From: an uncultured Bacilli bacterium
GTDB taxonomy: Bacteria; Bacillota_I; Bacilli_A; RFN20; CAG-826
Assembly (NCBI GenBank): GCA_944363565.1
Contig: CALVUI010000001.1
Coordinates: 1 to 64,000 of the forward strand
DNA: 64,000 bases
Direction of reading: 5' to 3'
Below are positions 1 through 9,054 of this stretch, piece after piece. The notes under the pieces are model-generated. The model was not told the origin of the DNA. It saw only the letters and a list, made by a program, of their open reading frames with translations, and did not search any database. Numbering within the stretch: the first letter of the stretch is position 1; every line of letters starts with the position of its first letter. A program made the translations under genes and the position numbers.

Positions 1-238
1 ACGAGAGGACCGGGATTAACGGAGCACTGGTATATCGGTTGTCGCGCCAGCGGCATGGCCGGGTAGCTACCTCCGGACCAGATAAACGCTGAAAGCATCT
101 AAGCGTGAAGCTGTTCCTAAGATGAGACTTCCCATTCGTAAGAAGTAAGGGCCCTCCAATGTTAGGAGGTTGATAGGTCAGAAGTGGAAGCGTTGTAAGG
201 CGTTAAGCTGACTGATACTAATAGCCCGAGGACTTAAT
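1..238 (+). rRNA. rrl: 23S ribosomal RNA, 3' end (partial)
   Basis: The first bases match the conserved 3' domain of bacterial 23S rRNA: the sarcin-ricin-side ACGAGAGGACCGGGAT block, the GATAAACGCTGAAAGCATCT block near 85-105, and the terminal GAGGACTTAA at about 229-237. The 5' part lies before the window. The 3' end is set by analogy with Bacilli 23S and may be off by a few bases. Confidence 0.97.
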
Positions 239-315
239 TTCACTAATTCAAATTTGAATATAAGTCGTTTCAAGCAACTGTTAGGCTAGAAAGAACGCAA
301 GAATATCCGGTCTTC

Positions 316-332
316 AGAGAACAGGGTTCTCT
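316..332 (+). other. Hairpin in the 23S-5S spacer
   Basis: AGAGAAC (316-322) and GTTCTCT (326-332) form a perfect 7-bp stem with a 3-base loop, 9 bases before the 5S gene. It has no T-run, so a role in processing of the rRNA precursor is more likely than termination. No tRNA gene is present in the spacer. Confidence 0.5.
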
Positions 333-340
333 AAGGAAAA

Positions 341-451
341 GTCTGGTGGCGATGGCGCGGTGGACACACCTGGATCCATCCCGAACACAGAAGTTAAGCA
401 CCGCAGTGGCGACGATAGTCCCTTCGGGGATGAAAATAGCGCGCCGCCGGG
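341..451 (+). rRNA. rrf: 5S ribosomal RNA
   Basis: Characteristic 5S blocks are present: CCGAACACAGAAGTTAAG and a GATAGTC..loop..GAAAATAG domain. The 5' end 341-350 and the 3' end 442-451 pair over 10 bp (helix I, with G-T pairs), which fixes both ends and gives 111 nt. A long reading frame that begins inside this gene is not translated there; the real downstream gene starts later. Confidence 0.96.
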
Positions 452-464
452 CTTTTTCTTTTAT

Positions 465-487
465 GGGGGTCTTTGACCCCCTTTTTT
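465..487 (+). terminator. rRNA operon terminator
   Basis: GGGGGTC (465-471) and GACCCCC (475-481) form a 7-bp stem with a TTT loop, followed by TTTTTT. It sits 14 bases after the 5S gene, as expected for the intrinsic terminator of the rRNA operon. Confidence 0.9.
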
Positions 488-531
488 CATTTTCCTACCT
501 CGTCCTCCGTCTAACCTTTAAACTTAAGGAC

Positions 532-954
532 GTGCATAAGATCTATTTCCTGGTCAGGCTTTTGGTCCTGGCCCTCTTCCCCCTCATCCTCATTCCTTTG
601 ACCGTCTTATTCGCGACCGGCCAATATAGCATCGCCACCGATCCCTCCTATCAGGCCTTCCTGATCTACATCGATTTGGCCTTGTCCATCATCCTTTTCG
701 TCCCGGAAATCGCCTTCTTCCTCTTCAAAAGGAAGAAATACGAGGGGTTTTGGCTACTTCTATCAAGCCGCGACCAGCAGGCCGGGAAGATCGCCGAGCT
801 CATTGCGATTTTGTTGAGCGCGGTCGGGTTCGTTTTGCTCATTTCCGCCCTTTTGACCACCCTTTCGGGGGACATGATCATCCTTTCGATCATGCTCATC
901 GTCTACGGGGGCCTCTATCTGGTTTACCGTTACCTTTCCATACCTTTGCCCTGA
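532..954 (+). CDS. Hypothetical membrane protein, about 140 aa
   Basis: Not recognised. The frame is open from inside the 5S gene, but 5S and its terminator (to about 487) exclude the upstream starts. The first sensible start after the terminator is GTG at 532, preceded by AAGGA at 526-530; this spacing is short, so the start is uncertain. The product has about four hydrophobic segments (around residues 7-30, 45-65, 85-107 and 110-130) separated by short basic loops (FKRKKY). A cytoplasmic-membrane location follows from that; no catalytic motif is visible. Downstream is a DUF2130 gene 52 bases away, possibly cotranscribed. Confidence 0.55.
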   Translation: MHKIYFLVRLLVLALFPLILIPLTVLFATGQYSIATDPSYQAFLIYIDLALSIILFVPEIAFFLFKRKKYEGFWLLLSSRDQQAGKIAELIAILLSAVGFVLLISALLTTLSGDMIILSIMLIVYGGLYLVYRYLSIPLP

Positions 955-1006
955 TTGTCCTAAAAAGTGGACACACCTTCCCTTAACCTAAGCCCGGAGG
1001 ATCTAT

Positions 1007-2266
1007 ATGAAAATCGTCTGCCCCCATTGCCACAACGAATTCGAACTCAAGGATGCCGAATACCAGGACATCCTGAGCCAAGTCCGAAATAGCGAGTTCA
1101 AGGAAGAACTCCATAGCCGTCTGGCCCAATACGAGGAAAAGACCAAGGCCGAACAGGAGCTCCTTTTGGCCAAGAAGAAGGAAGAATGGCTAAACGAGGT
1201 CAACCGCCTCAAGGGCCAGCTTTCCTCCTACGACAAGGACAAGGAACTGGCCTTGGCCAAGTTGACGGAGAAAAGTCGCGATGAGTTGACCAAGAAGGAT
1301 AGCGAGATCGCCGCCCTCAAGGCCAAACTCGAAAAGGAATCCCTCTTGGCCGAGGCCGCGAAAAAGGAAAGCCTCGAGAAACTCCAAAAGGACAAGGACC
1401 AACTCCAAAACGATTTGCTCCTCAAGGACAAGAACTTCGAACTCGAGAAGAAGAACCTCGAGGAGAGCCATAAGCTCGCCATCAAACAGCTCGAGGAGGA
1501 ACTGGCCTTCTACAAGGACTTCAAGGCCAAGGAATCGACCAAGATGGTCGGGGAGGACCTCGAGAAATATTGCCATGAGCGTTTTGAGTCGGTCCGTTCA
1601 ATGGCCTTCCCCAACGCCTATTTCGAAAAGGACAACGACATCAAAAGCGGCTCCAAGGGCGACTTCATCTTCCGCGACTACGAAGACGGCCTCGAATACA
1701 TCTCCATCATGTTCGAGATGAAGAACGAAAGCGATACCCTTGGGACCAAGCACAAGAACGAAGACTTCCTCAAGGAGCTCGACAAGGACAGGAACGAAAA
1801 GAAGTGCGAATACGCGGTTTTGGTCTCGATGCTAGAGAGGGATAGCGACCTCTACAACCAAGGGATCGTCGACGTTTCCCATCGTTATCCCAAGATGTAC
1901 GTCATCAGGCCCCAGTTCTTTTTGCCCCTCATTTCCTTGCTCCGGAACGAGGCCCGGAATTCCCTGAAGTATCGGCGGGAAGTGGTGGCCCTCAGGAACC
2001 AAAACCTTGACATCGAGCACTTCGAGGACAACCTCCAGGCCTTCAAGGACGATTTCTCCAAGAACTTCGAAAAGGCCAAGGGCAAGTTCGACAAGGCCAT
2101 CGCCGAGATCGATAAGACCATCCTTAGCCTCACCAAAATCAAGGAAGAGCTGACCGGGAGCGAGCGGCAATTAGGCTACGCCAACGACAAGATCGACAAA
2201 ATCACCATCCGCAGGCTGACCAAGGACGCCCCCAGCGTCGCCGCCGCCTTTAAAGATCTGAAATAA
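1007..2266 (+). CDS. DUF2130 domain protein
   Basis: The protein (419 aa) starts with a zinc-ribbon-like knuckle (CPHC at 5-8), continues with a long charged coiled coil (about 25-180, rich in Lys/Glu/Leu) and ends in the DUF2130 domain (about 185-400; GDFIFRDYE, EMKNES and VLVSMLE-like segments, which are the family's conserved acidic patches). The DUF2130 fold has been related to PD-(D/E)XK nucleases; the role is unknown. Start supported by CCCGGAGGA 8 bases upstream. Length is normal for the family. Codon use matches the neighbours. Function is not assigned here. Confidence 0.85.
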   Translation: MKIVCPHCHNEFELKDAEYQDILSQVRNSEFKEELHSRLAQYEEKTKAEQELLLAKKKEEWLNEVNRLKGQLSSYDKDKELALAKLTEKSRDELTKKDSEIAALKAKLEKESLLAEAAKKESLEKLQKDKDQLQNDLLLKDKNFELEKKNLEESHKLAIKQLEEELAFYKDFKAKESTKMVGEDLEKYCHERFESVRSMAFPNAYFEKDNDIKSGSKGDFIFRDYEDGLEYISIMFEMKNESDTLGTKHKNEDFLKELDKDRNEKKCEYAVLVSMLERDSDLYNQGIVDVSHRYPKMYVIRPQFFLPLISLLRNEARNSLKYRREVVALRNQNLDIEHFEDNLQAFKDDFSKNFEKAKGKFDKAIAEIDKTILSLTKIKEELTGSERQLGYANDKIDKITIRRLTKDAPSVAAAFKDLK

Positions 2267-2341
2267 GAAGCCTATAGACCCTAGGTAGATAATCCCTTTT
2301 CGGCGTGGCATAATACCTTAGCCTCAGAGGCGTTCTTCAAG

Positions 2342-2698
2342 ATGGTTATAGATAAATCCACCCCGTACGGGGGCATCGAAGTCTCGATCGAAGCCGTGGC
2401 CCAAGTGGCCGGGGAAGCGGCGACGTCTTGCTATGGCGTCACCGGTCTCGCCCCCAAGAATTCCCTGAGGGAAAACATCAACGAACTGCTCAATACGGAC
2501 TTCAAGCGCGGCGTCTATTGCCGCCACGCCAAGAAAGGCGGCTACGAAGTCGACATTTACATCTACGTTGCCTATGGGGTGAAGATCACCGAAGTGGCGT
2601 CCGAGGTCCAGAAGAAGGTTCGTTATGATTTGGAAACAACCTTCAAGATGCCGTTTAAGCAAGTAAACGTCATCGTCGTGGATATCAAGGAAATATAA
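2342..2698 (+). CDS. Asp23/Gls24 family envelope stress protein
   Basis: 118 aa, the whole length being an Asp23/Gls24 (YloU-like) domain: GGIEVSIEAVAQVAGEAAT at the start, and the DIYIYVAYGVKITEVASEVQ beta-alpha unit in the middle. Proteins of this family sit at the membrane and affect envelope homeostasis; biochemical function is not established. It lies two bases before fakA, the order (yloU-yloV) found in Bacillus, so the two are surely cotranscribed. No clear Shine-Dalgarno site precedes the ATG; a CATAAT at 2309-2314 could be the -10 of a promoter for this operon. Confidence 0.93.
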   Translation: MVIDKSTPYGGIEVSIEAVAQVAGEAATSCYGVTGLAPKNSLRENINELLNTDFKRGVYCRHAKKGGYEVDIYIYVAYGVKITEVASEVQKKVRYDLETTFKMPFKQVNVIVVDIKEI

Positions 2699-2700
2699 AA

Positions 2701-4404
2701 ATGCGGACTATCGACGGACAACAGCTGAAGCAACTTCTGATGTCCGGGGCCAATAATCTCTACAACTGCTACCCGGAAATCGACCAATTGAACGTCTTCC
2801 CGGTCCCCGACGGGGATACCGGCATGAACATGAACCTCACCTGCACCAGCGGGGTCAAGGAAATCCAGAACCGGAACGAGGAAAGCTGCGCCATCATCGC
2901 CGGGGCCTACTCCAAAGGCCTACTGATGGGGGCCCGCGGTAACTCCGGGGTCATCACTTCCCAGATCTTCCGGGGCTTCGCCCAGGGGATGGACGGGAAG
3001 GAAAAGCTCACGACCGCCGATTTGGCTGCCGCCTTCGTCAAGGGGTCGGAAGTGGCCTACAAGGCCGTCATGCGTCCGGTCGAGGGGACCATCCTCACCG
3101 TCATCCGCGAATCGGCCGCCGCCCTCAAGGAACGCATCAAGAAAGACACCACCATCGAGGGGGCCTTCGACATCCTGGTCGAAGAAGCCGACAAGTCCCT
3201 CCAGCATACCCCGGAACTCCTCCCGATCCTCAAGGAAGTCGGAGTCGTCGATAGCGGCGGCGCCGGCCTATTGGCCATCCTCCGCGGCATGAAGGAAGCG
3301 GCCCATGGGAAGATGGTCGAAAGAAGCGACCTCGCCCCCAATGCCCCCGCCGCCTCCATCGCCTCCCCCTATGCCGGGGCCAAACTAAGCGAAGACGAGG
3401 AAGGCTACGGCTATTGCACCCAGTTCATTTTGCGTTTAGGCAAAAGCGAAGACGGGAAGCGCCCCTTCGTGGAGAAGCGCTTCAAGAACTTCCTTGCCAC
3501 CCACGGCAAGTCCTTGGTCCTCGTCGTCGATGACGACATCGTCAAGGTCCATGTCCATACCCTTTCGCCGGGCACCATGCTCAACTATGCCCAGAACTTC
3601 GGGGAATTCGTCACCATCGTCATCGAAAACATGTCGGAAGAGCACGATAACATCAGCCACGGTTACATCGCCACCGACATGGAATCGAATTTGTCCCGCA
3701 AGGCCAAGGAAAAGGAACTGGAAAACCAACCCCTCAAGGAAGCGGCCATGATCGCCGTTAGTAGCGGCGAAGGGATCGACCAGATGTTCAAGGAACTCGG
3801 GGTCGACGTCTTGGTCTCGGGTGGCCAAACCATGAATCCCTCGACCCAGGACTTCCTCGACGCCATCAAGAAGGCCCATGCCAAGAACATCTTTGTCTTC
3901 CCCAACAACTCCAACATCGTGATGGCGGCCTCCCAGGCCTGCGAAGTCGCTTCCGGCGACGAGATCAAGGCCCGGGTCGTCCCGAGCAAAACCATCCTCC
4001 AGGGCTTTGCCGGGGCCATGCAGTTCCTGCCCGAAGGCAATTACGACGAGATGTTCGAAGCCATGAAGGGGGCCCTCAAGACCGTGGCCTCGGGCTCGGT
4101 CACCTACGCCATCAAGGACACCGACATCGAAGGCCTCCACATCACCAAGGGCCACTACATGGCCATGAAGGAAGAAAAGGCCATCGTCGGGTGTCTGGCC
4201 AACAAGATGGATGCCCTCTATGTCCTTTGCCATTCCCTCGTCAATTCCGATACCTACCTTCTGACCGTCCTCTGCGGCGAAGACGTCAAGGAAGAGGAAA
4301 TGGAGGAGGCCAAGCGGGCCCTAAGCGAAGCCTATCCGGAGGTCGAAGTGGACGTCAAGATGGGCAAGCAGCCGGTCTATTCCTTCCTCGTCGGTGCCGA
4401 ATGA
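2701..4404 (+). CDS. fakA: Fatty acid kinase subunit FakA (DAK2/YloV family)
   Basis: 567 aa. FakA phosphorylates FakB-bound fatty acids to acyl phosphates, the substrates of PlsX/PlsY in phospholipid synthesis. The N-terminal DAK2 domain (1-205) carries the nucleotide/Mg site NVFPVPDGDTGMNMN (31-45) and GARGNSGVITSQIFRG (about 80-95). A middle domain (about 220-330, YCTQF..VKVHVHT..ENMSEEH) and a DegV-like C-terminal domain (about 345-567) follow, the usual three-part layout. The TGA stop overlaps the recG start (ATGA), indicating translational coupling. The co-located plsX downstream fits the same pathway. A second copy of the middle domain exists as a broken gene at 42844-43095. Confidence 0.95.
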   Translation: MRTIDGQQLKQLLMSGANNLYNCYPEIDQLNVFPVPDGDTGMNMNLTCTSGVKEIQNRNEESCAIIAGAYSKGLLMGARGNSGVITSQIFRGFAQGMDGKEKLTTADLAAAFVKGSEVAYKAVMRPVEGTILTVIRESAAALKERIKKDTTIEGAFDILVEEADKSLQHTPELLPILKEVGVVDSGGAGLLAILRGMKEAAHGKMVERSDLAPNAPAASIASPYAGAKLSEDEEGYGYCTQFILRLGKSEDGKRPFVEKRFKNFLATHGKSLVLVVDDDIVKVHVHTLSPGTMLNYAQNFGEFVTIVIENMSEEHDNISHGYIATDMESNLSRKAKEKELENQPLKEAAMIAVSSGEGIDQMFKELGVDVLVSGGQTMNPSTQDFLDAIKKAHAKNIFVFPNNSNIVMAASQACEVASGDEIKARVVPSKTILQGFAGAMQFLPEGNYDEMFEAMKGALKTVASGSVTYAIKDTDIEGLHITKGHYMAMKEEKAIVGCLANKMDALYVLCHSLVNSDTYLLTVLCGEDVKEEEMEEAKRALSEAYPEVEVDVKMGKQPVYSFLVGAE

Positions 4405-6398
4405 GCCCGATCAAAAGCAAAAGCCCGCGGATCCTCGAAGCCCTCGAAAGGCTAAGGATCCACGAATATGCCGACGCTTTGTCCATCTATCCCTACCGTT
4501 ACGAAGATCTCTCCTATACCAAGACCCTCTCCCATTTCGAAAATGGGCAGAAGCTTGTCTTGTTGGGGTCTCTAACGGGGGAAGTGAAAATCAGCCGTTT
4601 CGGGAAGAGGGCCCTGGCCCGCTTCCCTTTTCAAATCGAAAACGGGCCTCTCCTCACCATCAAGGCCTGGAATCGGCCCTACATGAACAAGGTCATCAAA
4701 AGGGATGGGCTTTATACCCTGACCGGGACCTATGACGAGAAGGGGCACGCCCTCAACTTGGTCCATATCTACAAGGGGGAGATACCCCCGGAAGACGCTT
4801 TGCGGCCCCTTTACCATGTGCCGGACGCCCTTAACGGCCGCCCCTTCGAGGCCATCTTGAGGAAAGCCATCATGGAACCCGGGAAGGAAGCCGAGGAGAT
4901 CATCCCCTCTTCTCTCAGGGAGAAATACCGCCTCCTTCCGCGCCTCGAGGCTCTACGGCGCCTCCATTTCCCTTCTTCCAAAAGCGATATATTGACCGCC
5001 CAATGGACCCTCAAGTACGAGGAGGCCCTCCTCTTCGAACTTGGGAACCTCCTATTACAAAAAGACCTAAGGAAGGCCGGCGGCAAGAAGGGGAAGGTCG
5101 ATCGTTTGGCCTTGGAGCGTTTCATCGCCTCCTTGCCTTTTGCCCCCACTTCCGACCAAAGGAAGGCCTTAGGGGAAATCCTCGGCGACATGGACGATGA
5201 GGTCTCGATGTACCGCCTCCTCCAGGGCGACGTCGGAACCGGGAAGACCCTGGTGGCCGCCCTTAGCATCTACGCCGCCTACACCAAGGGGGAGCAAAGC
5301 GCCCTCTTGGCCCCCACCGAGGCCCTGGCGGCCCAACACTTCCAGGTCCTTTCCAACTTGTTCGAAGGACAGGGCCTCAGGGTCGCCCTTTTGACGGGGT
5401 CCACCCTTCCTCAAAGAAGAAGGGAGATCCTCGAAGACCTCGAAGGGGGAAGGCTCGATTGCCTGGTCGGGACCCACGCCGTCTTTTCGAAGAACACGGT
5501 TTACAAACATTTGGGCCTCGCCATCATCGACGAACAGCATAAGTTCGGGGTGGCCCAAAGGCGGGCCCTCCTCGATAAGGGGGAGGACGTCGATCTTTTG
5601 CTGATGTCGGCGACCCCGATTCCGAGGACCTTGGCCCTGACGATCTACGGGGACCTATCTGTTTCGACCTTGGAGGAGTTCCCGGGTGGAAAAAGGGAAG
5701 TCAGAACCCTGATCGAAAGCCCGAGGAATAGGGTCGTCTATTTCGACGTCAAGAAGTCGATCGGTAACGGTGGCCGGGTCTACGTCGTGGCCCCGGAGAT
5801 CGAAGAGGGGAAGGAAGCCACTTCCAGCGTCCTTTCGGTCTATAAGGCCTTCGACCGCCTCTTTCCTCGACGGGTGGCCCTCATGCACGGAAAAAGAAGC
5901 GCCGAGGAAAAGGAAGCCGCCCTTCTTTCTTTCGTCTCGGGGGCTTCGCCGATTCTGGTCTCGACCTCTTTGATCGAGGTCGGGATCGACGTCAAGGAAG
6001 CCAATCTGATGCTGGTCTATGATCCGACCCATTTTTCCCTTTCTTCCCTCCACCAACTCCGGGGTCGGATCGGGCGGGGCGGCCAAAAGGCCACCTTCTA
6101 CCTCCTTTACGAAGGCGATGACGAGGAGGAAAGAAAGAAGCTCGAGGTCTTGGTCAAGCACGACGACGGCTTCGAGATCGCCGAGGAGGATTTGCGTCTA
6201 AGGGGTCCGGGGGACCTCATGGGTTACCAGCAAAGCGGCCTCCCGGAATTCGCCCTTTGTTCGATCGTCGATGACTACAAGATCTTCGCGGCCGCCAGAA
6301 AAGACGCCGAGTGGATACTTTCTAACGGTAACTGCGCCGACTTTGCTAAAATACAAAAGAAGCTCGAATCGAAGGCCGAGGCCTCCTATCGGGCTTAG
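4401..6398 (+). CDS. recG: ATP-dependent DNA helicase RecG
   Basis: RecG rescues stalled forks and branch-migrates recombination intermediates. The 665-aa protein has the wedge/OB domain N-terminally (about 55-145) and two helicase lobes: Walker A GDVGTGKT at about 276-283, the DEQH box at about 377-380, SATPIPRTLALT after it, and the motif VI region QLRGRIGRGG near 555-565. Length is slightly shorter than B. subtilis RecG (682 aa). The frame is open far upstream, but the ATG overlapping the fakA stop (4401) matches the family N-terminus; there is no separate Shine-Dalgarno site, so expression probably depends on translational coupling to fakA. Confidence 0.96.
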   Translation: MSPIKSKSPRILEALERLRIHEYADALSIYPYRYEDLSYTKTLSHFENGQKLVLLGSLTGEVKISRFGKRALARFPFQIENGPLLTIKAWNRPYMNKVIKRDGLYTLTGTYDEKGHALNLVHIYKGEIPPEDALRPLYHVPDALNGRPFEAILRKAIMEPGKEAEEIIPSSLREKYRLLPRLEALRRLHFPSSKSDILTAQWTLKYEEALLFELGNLLLQKDLRKAGGKKGKVDRLALERFIASLPFAPTSDQRKALGEILGDMDDEVSMYRLLQGDVGTGKTLVAALSIYAAYTKGEQSALLAPTEALAAQHFQVLSNLFEGQGLRVALLTGSTLPQRRREILEDLEGGRLDCLVGTHAVFSKNTVYKHLGLAIIDEQHKFGVAQRRALLDKGEDVDLLLMSATPIPRTLALTIYGDLSVSTLEEFPGGKREVRTLIESPRNRVVYFDVKKSIGNGGRVYVVAPEIEEGKEATSSVLSVYKAFDRLFPRRVALMHGKRSAEEKEAALLSFVSGASPILVSTSLIEVGIDVKEANLMLVYDPTHFSLSSLHQLRGRIGRGGQKATFYLLYEGDDEEERKKLEVLVKHDDGFEIAEEDLRLRGPGDLMGYQQSGLPEFALCSIVDDYKIFAAARKDAEWILSNGNCADFAKIQKKLESKAEASYRA

Positions 6399-6408
6399 GA
6401 GAAGAGAT

Positions 6409-7377
6409 ATGAGAATCGTCGTTGACATGATGGGCGGGGACAACGGGCTCTACGCCACCCTCCCGGCCGTCAAGGAATTCATGAACCGCCACAAGGACTG
6501 CGAATTGACCTTGGTCGGCGATAGCGAGGCCATCGGGGTCATCGAAGGGGTCGAGGTCATCGACGCCAAGAAGGTGATGCGGATGGAAGCCGGGGCCCTC
6601 GAGGTCTTCAGGGACAAGGAAACCTCGATGGCCAAGGCCGTGATGGCGACCCTCGAGAAAAAGGCGGACGCCGTCGTTTCGAGCGGCTCGACCGGGGCCT
6701 TCCTTTCGCTTTGTGCCCTCCGTTTGAAGAAACTGCCTGGTGTTTTGAGGCCCGCCCTCGTCTGCGATTTCCCGACCTTGGTCAAGGGAAAGAAAGTGAC
6801 GATCCTCGATATCGGGGCCTCCAGCGAGAATACCCCCGAGGAACTGAACCAATTCGCCCTCATGGGGAGCCTGTATTCCAAGTATTCCAACGGCATCGAA
6901 GAACCCCAGGTCTATCTGCTTAGCAACGGGGTCGAGGAAGAAAAAGGAACACCCCTGGTGAAAGCGGCCCACGTCCTCCTCAAAGACAACAAGAAGATCG
7001 ATTTCCGCGGGAACATCGAAGCCCGCGACACGATGGCCGGCTTTGCCGACGTCATCGTCTGCGACGGTTATTCCGGGAACGTCCTTCTCAAGTCCTCGGA
7101 AGGGGTGGCCAAGACGATGTCGCGCCTCATCAAGAAGGCCTTCAAGAAAAACGTCCTCACGATGATCGGCTACCTCTTCGCCAAATCCGGCTTCGACGAG
7201 ATGACCAAGACCATGGACTACAAGAATACCGGCGGGGCTCTGCTACTAGGGGTCAACGCCGCCGCCGTCAAGGCCCACGGCAATAGCGATGCCCGGAGTT
7301 TCTGCTCGGCCCTCGAAGTGGCCTATCGGATCGCCTCGGCTGATCTACTGAGCAAAATCAAAGAAGGACTCGCCTAA
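6409..7377 (+). CDS. plsX: Phosphate acyltransferase PlsX
   Basis: PlsX interconverts acyl-ACP and acyl-phosphate, feeding PlsY in phosphatidic acid synthesis. The 322-aa protein starts with the family signature MRIVVDMMGGDNG and contains the SSGSTGAFLS and LDIGAS segments and the C-terminal GGALLLGVNA motif. The start at 6409 is preceded by TAGGAGAAGAGAT, a good Shine-Dalgarno site overlapping the recG stop; an upstream in-frame ATG at 6271 lies inside recG and is rejected. In most Firmicutes plsX is followed by fabD/fabG/acpP; here rnc follows after two bases, so acpP must be elsewhere. Confidence 0.96.
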   Translation: MRIVVDMMGGDNGLYATLPAVKEFMNRHKDCELTLVGDSEAIGVIEGVEVIDAKKVMRMEAGALEVFRDKETSMAKAVMATLEKKADAVVSSGSTGAFLSLCALRLKKLPGVLRPALVCDFPTLVKGKKVTILDIGASSENTPEELNQFALMGSLYSKYSNGIEEPQVYLLSNGVEEEKGTPLVKAAHVLLKDNKKIDFRGNIEARDTMAGFADVIVCDGYSGNVLLKSSEGVAKTMSRLIKKAFKKNVLTMIGYLFAKSGFDEMTKTMDYKNTGGALLLGVNAAAVKAHGNSDARSFCSALEVAYRIASADLLSKIKEGLA

Positions 7378-7379
7378 AG

Positions 7380-8066
7380 ATGGCTTCTTCCCTCCTCGAC
7401 TTCCTCTCCACTTTTGGCATCGTCCCCAAGGACCAGAAGGTTTTCGAAATGGCCTTTCGGCATCCCAGCGTCAACGGGGACAGGGAAGGCCAGGGGGACT
7501 ACGAACGCCTCGAGTTCCTCGGGGATTCTTTGATCGGCCTTGCCGTTGCCCACCTCCTTTATCTGGCCTTTCCCAAAAAGGACCAAGGGGAACTAAGCGT
7601 CCTCAAGGCCCATTTCGTGAGGACCAAGGCCGAGGCTTCCTATGCCAGGGAACTGCATTTGGACGAGCACATCGTCCTCGGTTCTTCCTTCCAGGCCAAC
7701 CAAATCCCAGATAACGTCCTCGAAGACGTCTTCGAATCCTTCCTCGGGGCCTATTTGATCGACCAGGGCCTCGATAAGGTCTATGCCTTTGTCCTCGACT
7801 TCATGAAGGACAAGATCAAGGAAGGGGAGGGCCCGGCCAAAAAGGAAGAAAACCCCAAAAGCGCCCTCCAGGAGGCCTTCCAGGCCGAGTTCAGGGAATC
7901 GGTGACCTACAGGATCCTCAAGGAGTCGGGGCCGAGCCATCAGAAGACCTTTGTGGCCGCGGTCTACTTCGAAGGGGAGGAACTAGGCCGCGGGGAAGGG
8001 CGGAGCAAGAAGGAGGCCGAGACCTTGGCTGCCGCCGAAGCCCTCATGAAGATGGCGGGGAGATAA
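7380..8066 (+). CDS. rnc: Ribonuclease III
   Basis: Double-strand-specific endoribonuclease that processes rRNA precursors and structured mRNAs. The catalytic domain carries the signature ERLEFLGDS at 42-50, with the second acidic cluster EDVFESFLGAYLIDQG at about 117-132; a dsRNA-binding domain covers roughly 155-228 (GRGEGRSKKEAETLAAAEAL at its end). 228 aa is the usual length. Shine-Dalgarno AAGAAGGA lies in the end of plsX. The gene is one base from ftsY; smc, normally between rnc and ftsY in Bacilli, is absent. Confidence 0.96.
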   Translation: MASSLLDFLSTFGIVPKDQKVFEMAFRHPSVNGDREGQGDYERLEFLGDSLIGLAVAHLLYLAFPKKDQGELSVLKAHFVRTKAEASYARELHLDEHIVLGSSFQANQIPDNVLEDVFESFLGAYLIDQGLDKVYAFVLDFMKDKIKEGEGPAKKEENPKSALQEAFQAEFRESVTYRILKESGPSHQKTFVAAVYFEGEELGRGEGRSKKEAETLAAAEALMKMAGR

Positions 8067-8067
8067 G

Positions 8068-9054
8068 ATGGGACTATTCAAATTCCTCAAGCAAAAATTC
8101 ACCAAGAAAGACGAAAAGACCGAGAAGTACCGGGAAGGCCTCAGCAAGTCGCGGGCCGCTTTCGCCAACCGTCTCGAAGAACTCGGGAAACGTTATAAGT
8201 CAGTCAACGCCGAGTATTTCGAGGAACTAGAGGAGATCCTGATCGGGGCCGACGTCGGGGTCGAAACCACCCTGAACCTCATCGATAACCTCTTGTCGAA
8301 GAGCAAGGACGAAGGAATCAGCGACCCCAAGCAGATCAACGATTTGCTGGTCGATGAGATGTTCGTCGGCTACGTCGAAGCCGGTAAAGGAATCAAAAAC
8401 GACATCCGGTTTGCCGAAACTGGTCCGACCGTCCTTTTGATGGTCGGGGCCAATGGGGTTGGGAAGACCACCTCGATCGCCAAGTTGGCCTACCGTTATC
8501 AAAAACAAGGCAAGAAGGTGATGCTGGTGGCCGGCGATACCTTTAGAGCCGGGGCGAGGGAACAACTCCAGATTTGGGCGGAACGGCTCAAGACCCCGAT
8601 CCTGGTCGGGAAACAAGACGCCGATCCGGCCTCGGTGGCCTATGACGGGGTCAAGAAGGCCAAGGAAGAGGGGATCGACCTCTGCATCGTCGATACGGCC
8701 GGCCGTCTCCAGACCAAGTCCGCCCTCATGGCCGAGCTCTCGAAGATCAAAAGGGTCATTGGGAAGGAAGTCGAAGGAGCGCCCCAGGAGACCTTCCTGG
8801 TCATCGACGCCACGACCGGGCAAAACGGGATCAGCCAAGCCCGGGCCTTTGCCGAAGCCACCCCGCTTACCGGGATCGTCATCACCAAGATGGACGGGAC
8901 CAGCAAGGGCGGGATCATCCTCTCGATCCGCGAACAGATCGGGGTTCCGGTCCGTTTCATCGGGCTCGGGGAGAAGATGGACGACCTTGAGGAATTCGAC
9001 CTCGAAAGGTATCTTAACGGCCTTCTGGTCGGAGAAAATAAAGATGGCGATTAG
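8068..9054 (+). CDS. ftsY: Signal recognition particle receptor FtsY
   Basis: SRP receptor GTPase that docks ribosome-SRP complexes at the membrane for cotranslational insertion. The 328-aa protein has a short lysine-rich N-terminus, the helical N domain (about 30-115) and the G domain with GANGVGKTTS (about 127-136), GDTFRAGAREQL, DTAGRLQTK, TKMDGTSKGG and the terminal GEKMDDLEEFD. The acidic A domain of E. coli FtsY is missing, as in most Gram-positives. Its 3' end overlaps ylxM by 11 bases, linking it to the SRP genes ylxM and ffh. Confidence 0.97.
   Translation: MGLFKFLKQKFTKKDEKTEKYREGLSKSRAAFANRLEELGKRYKSVNAEYFEELEEILIGADVGVETTLNLIDNLLSKSKDEGISDPKQINDLLVDEMFVGYVEAGKGIKNDIRFAETGPTVLLMVGANGVGKTTSIAKLAYRYQKQGKKVMLVAGDTFRAGAREQLQIWAERLKTPILVGKQDADPASVAYDGVKKAKEEGIDLCIVDTAGRLQTKSALMAELSKIKRVIGKEVEGAPQETFLVIDATTGQNGISQARAFAEATPLTGIVITKMDGTSKGGIILSIREQIGVPVRFIGLGEKMDDLEEFDLERYLNGLLVGENKDGD

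Noticed and set aside
346-531. Upstream part of the reading frame that ends at 954
   Set aside because: It runs through the 5S rRNA gene and its terminator; only the part after about 490 can be coding.
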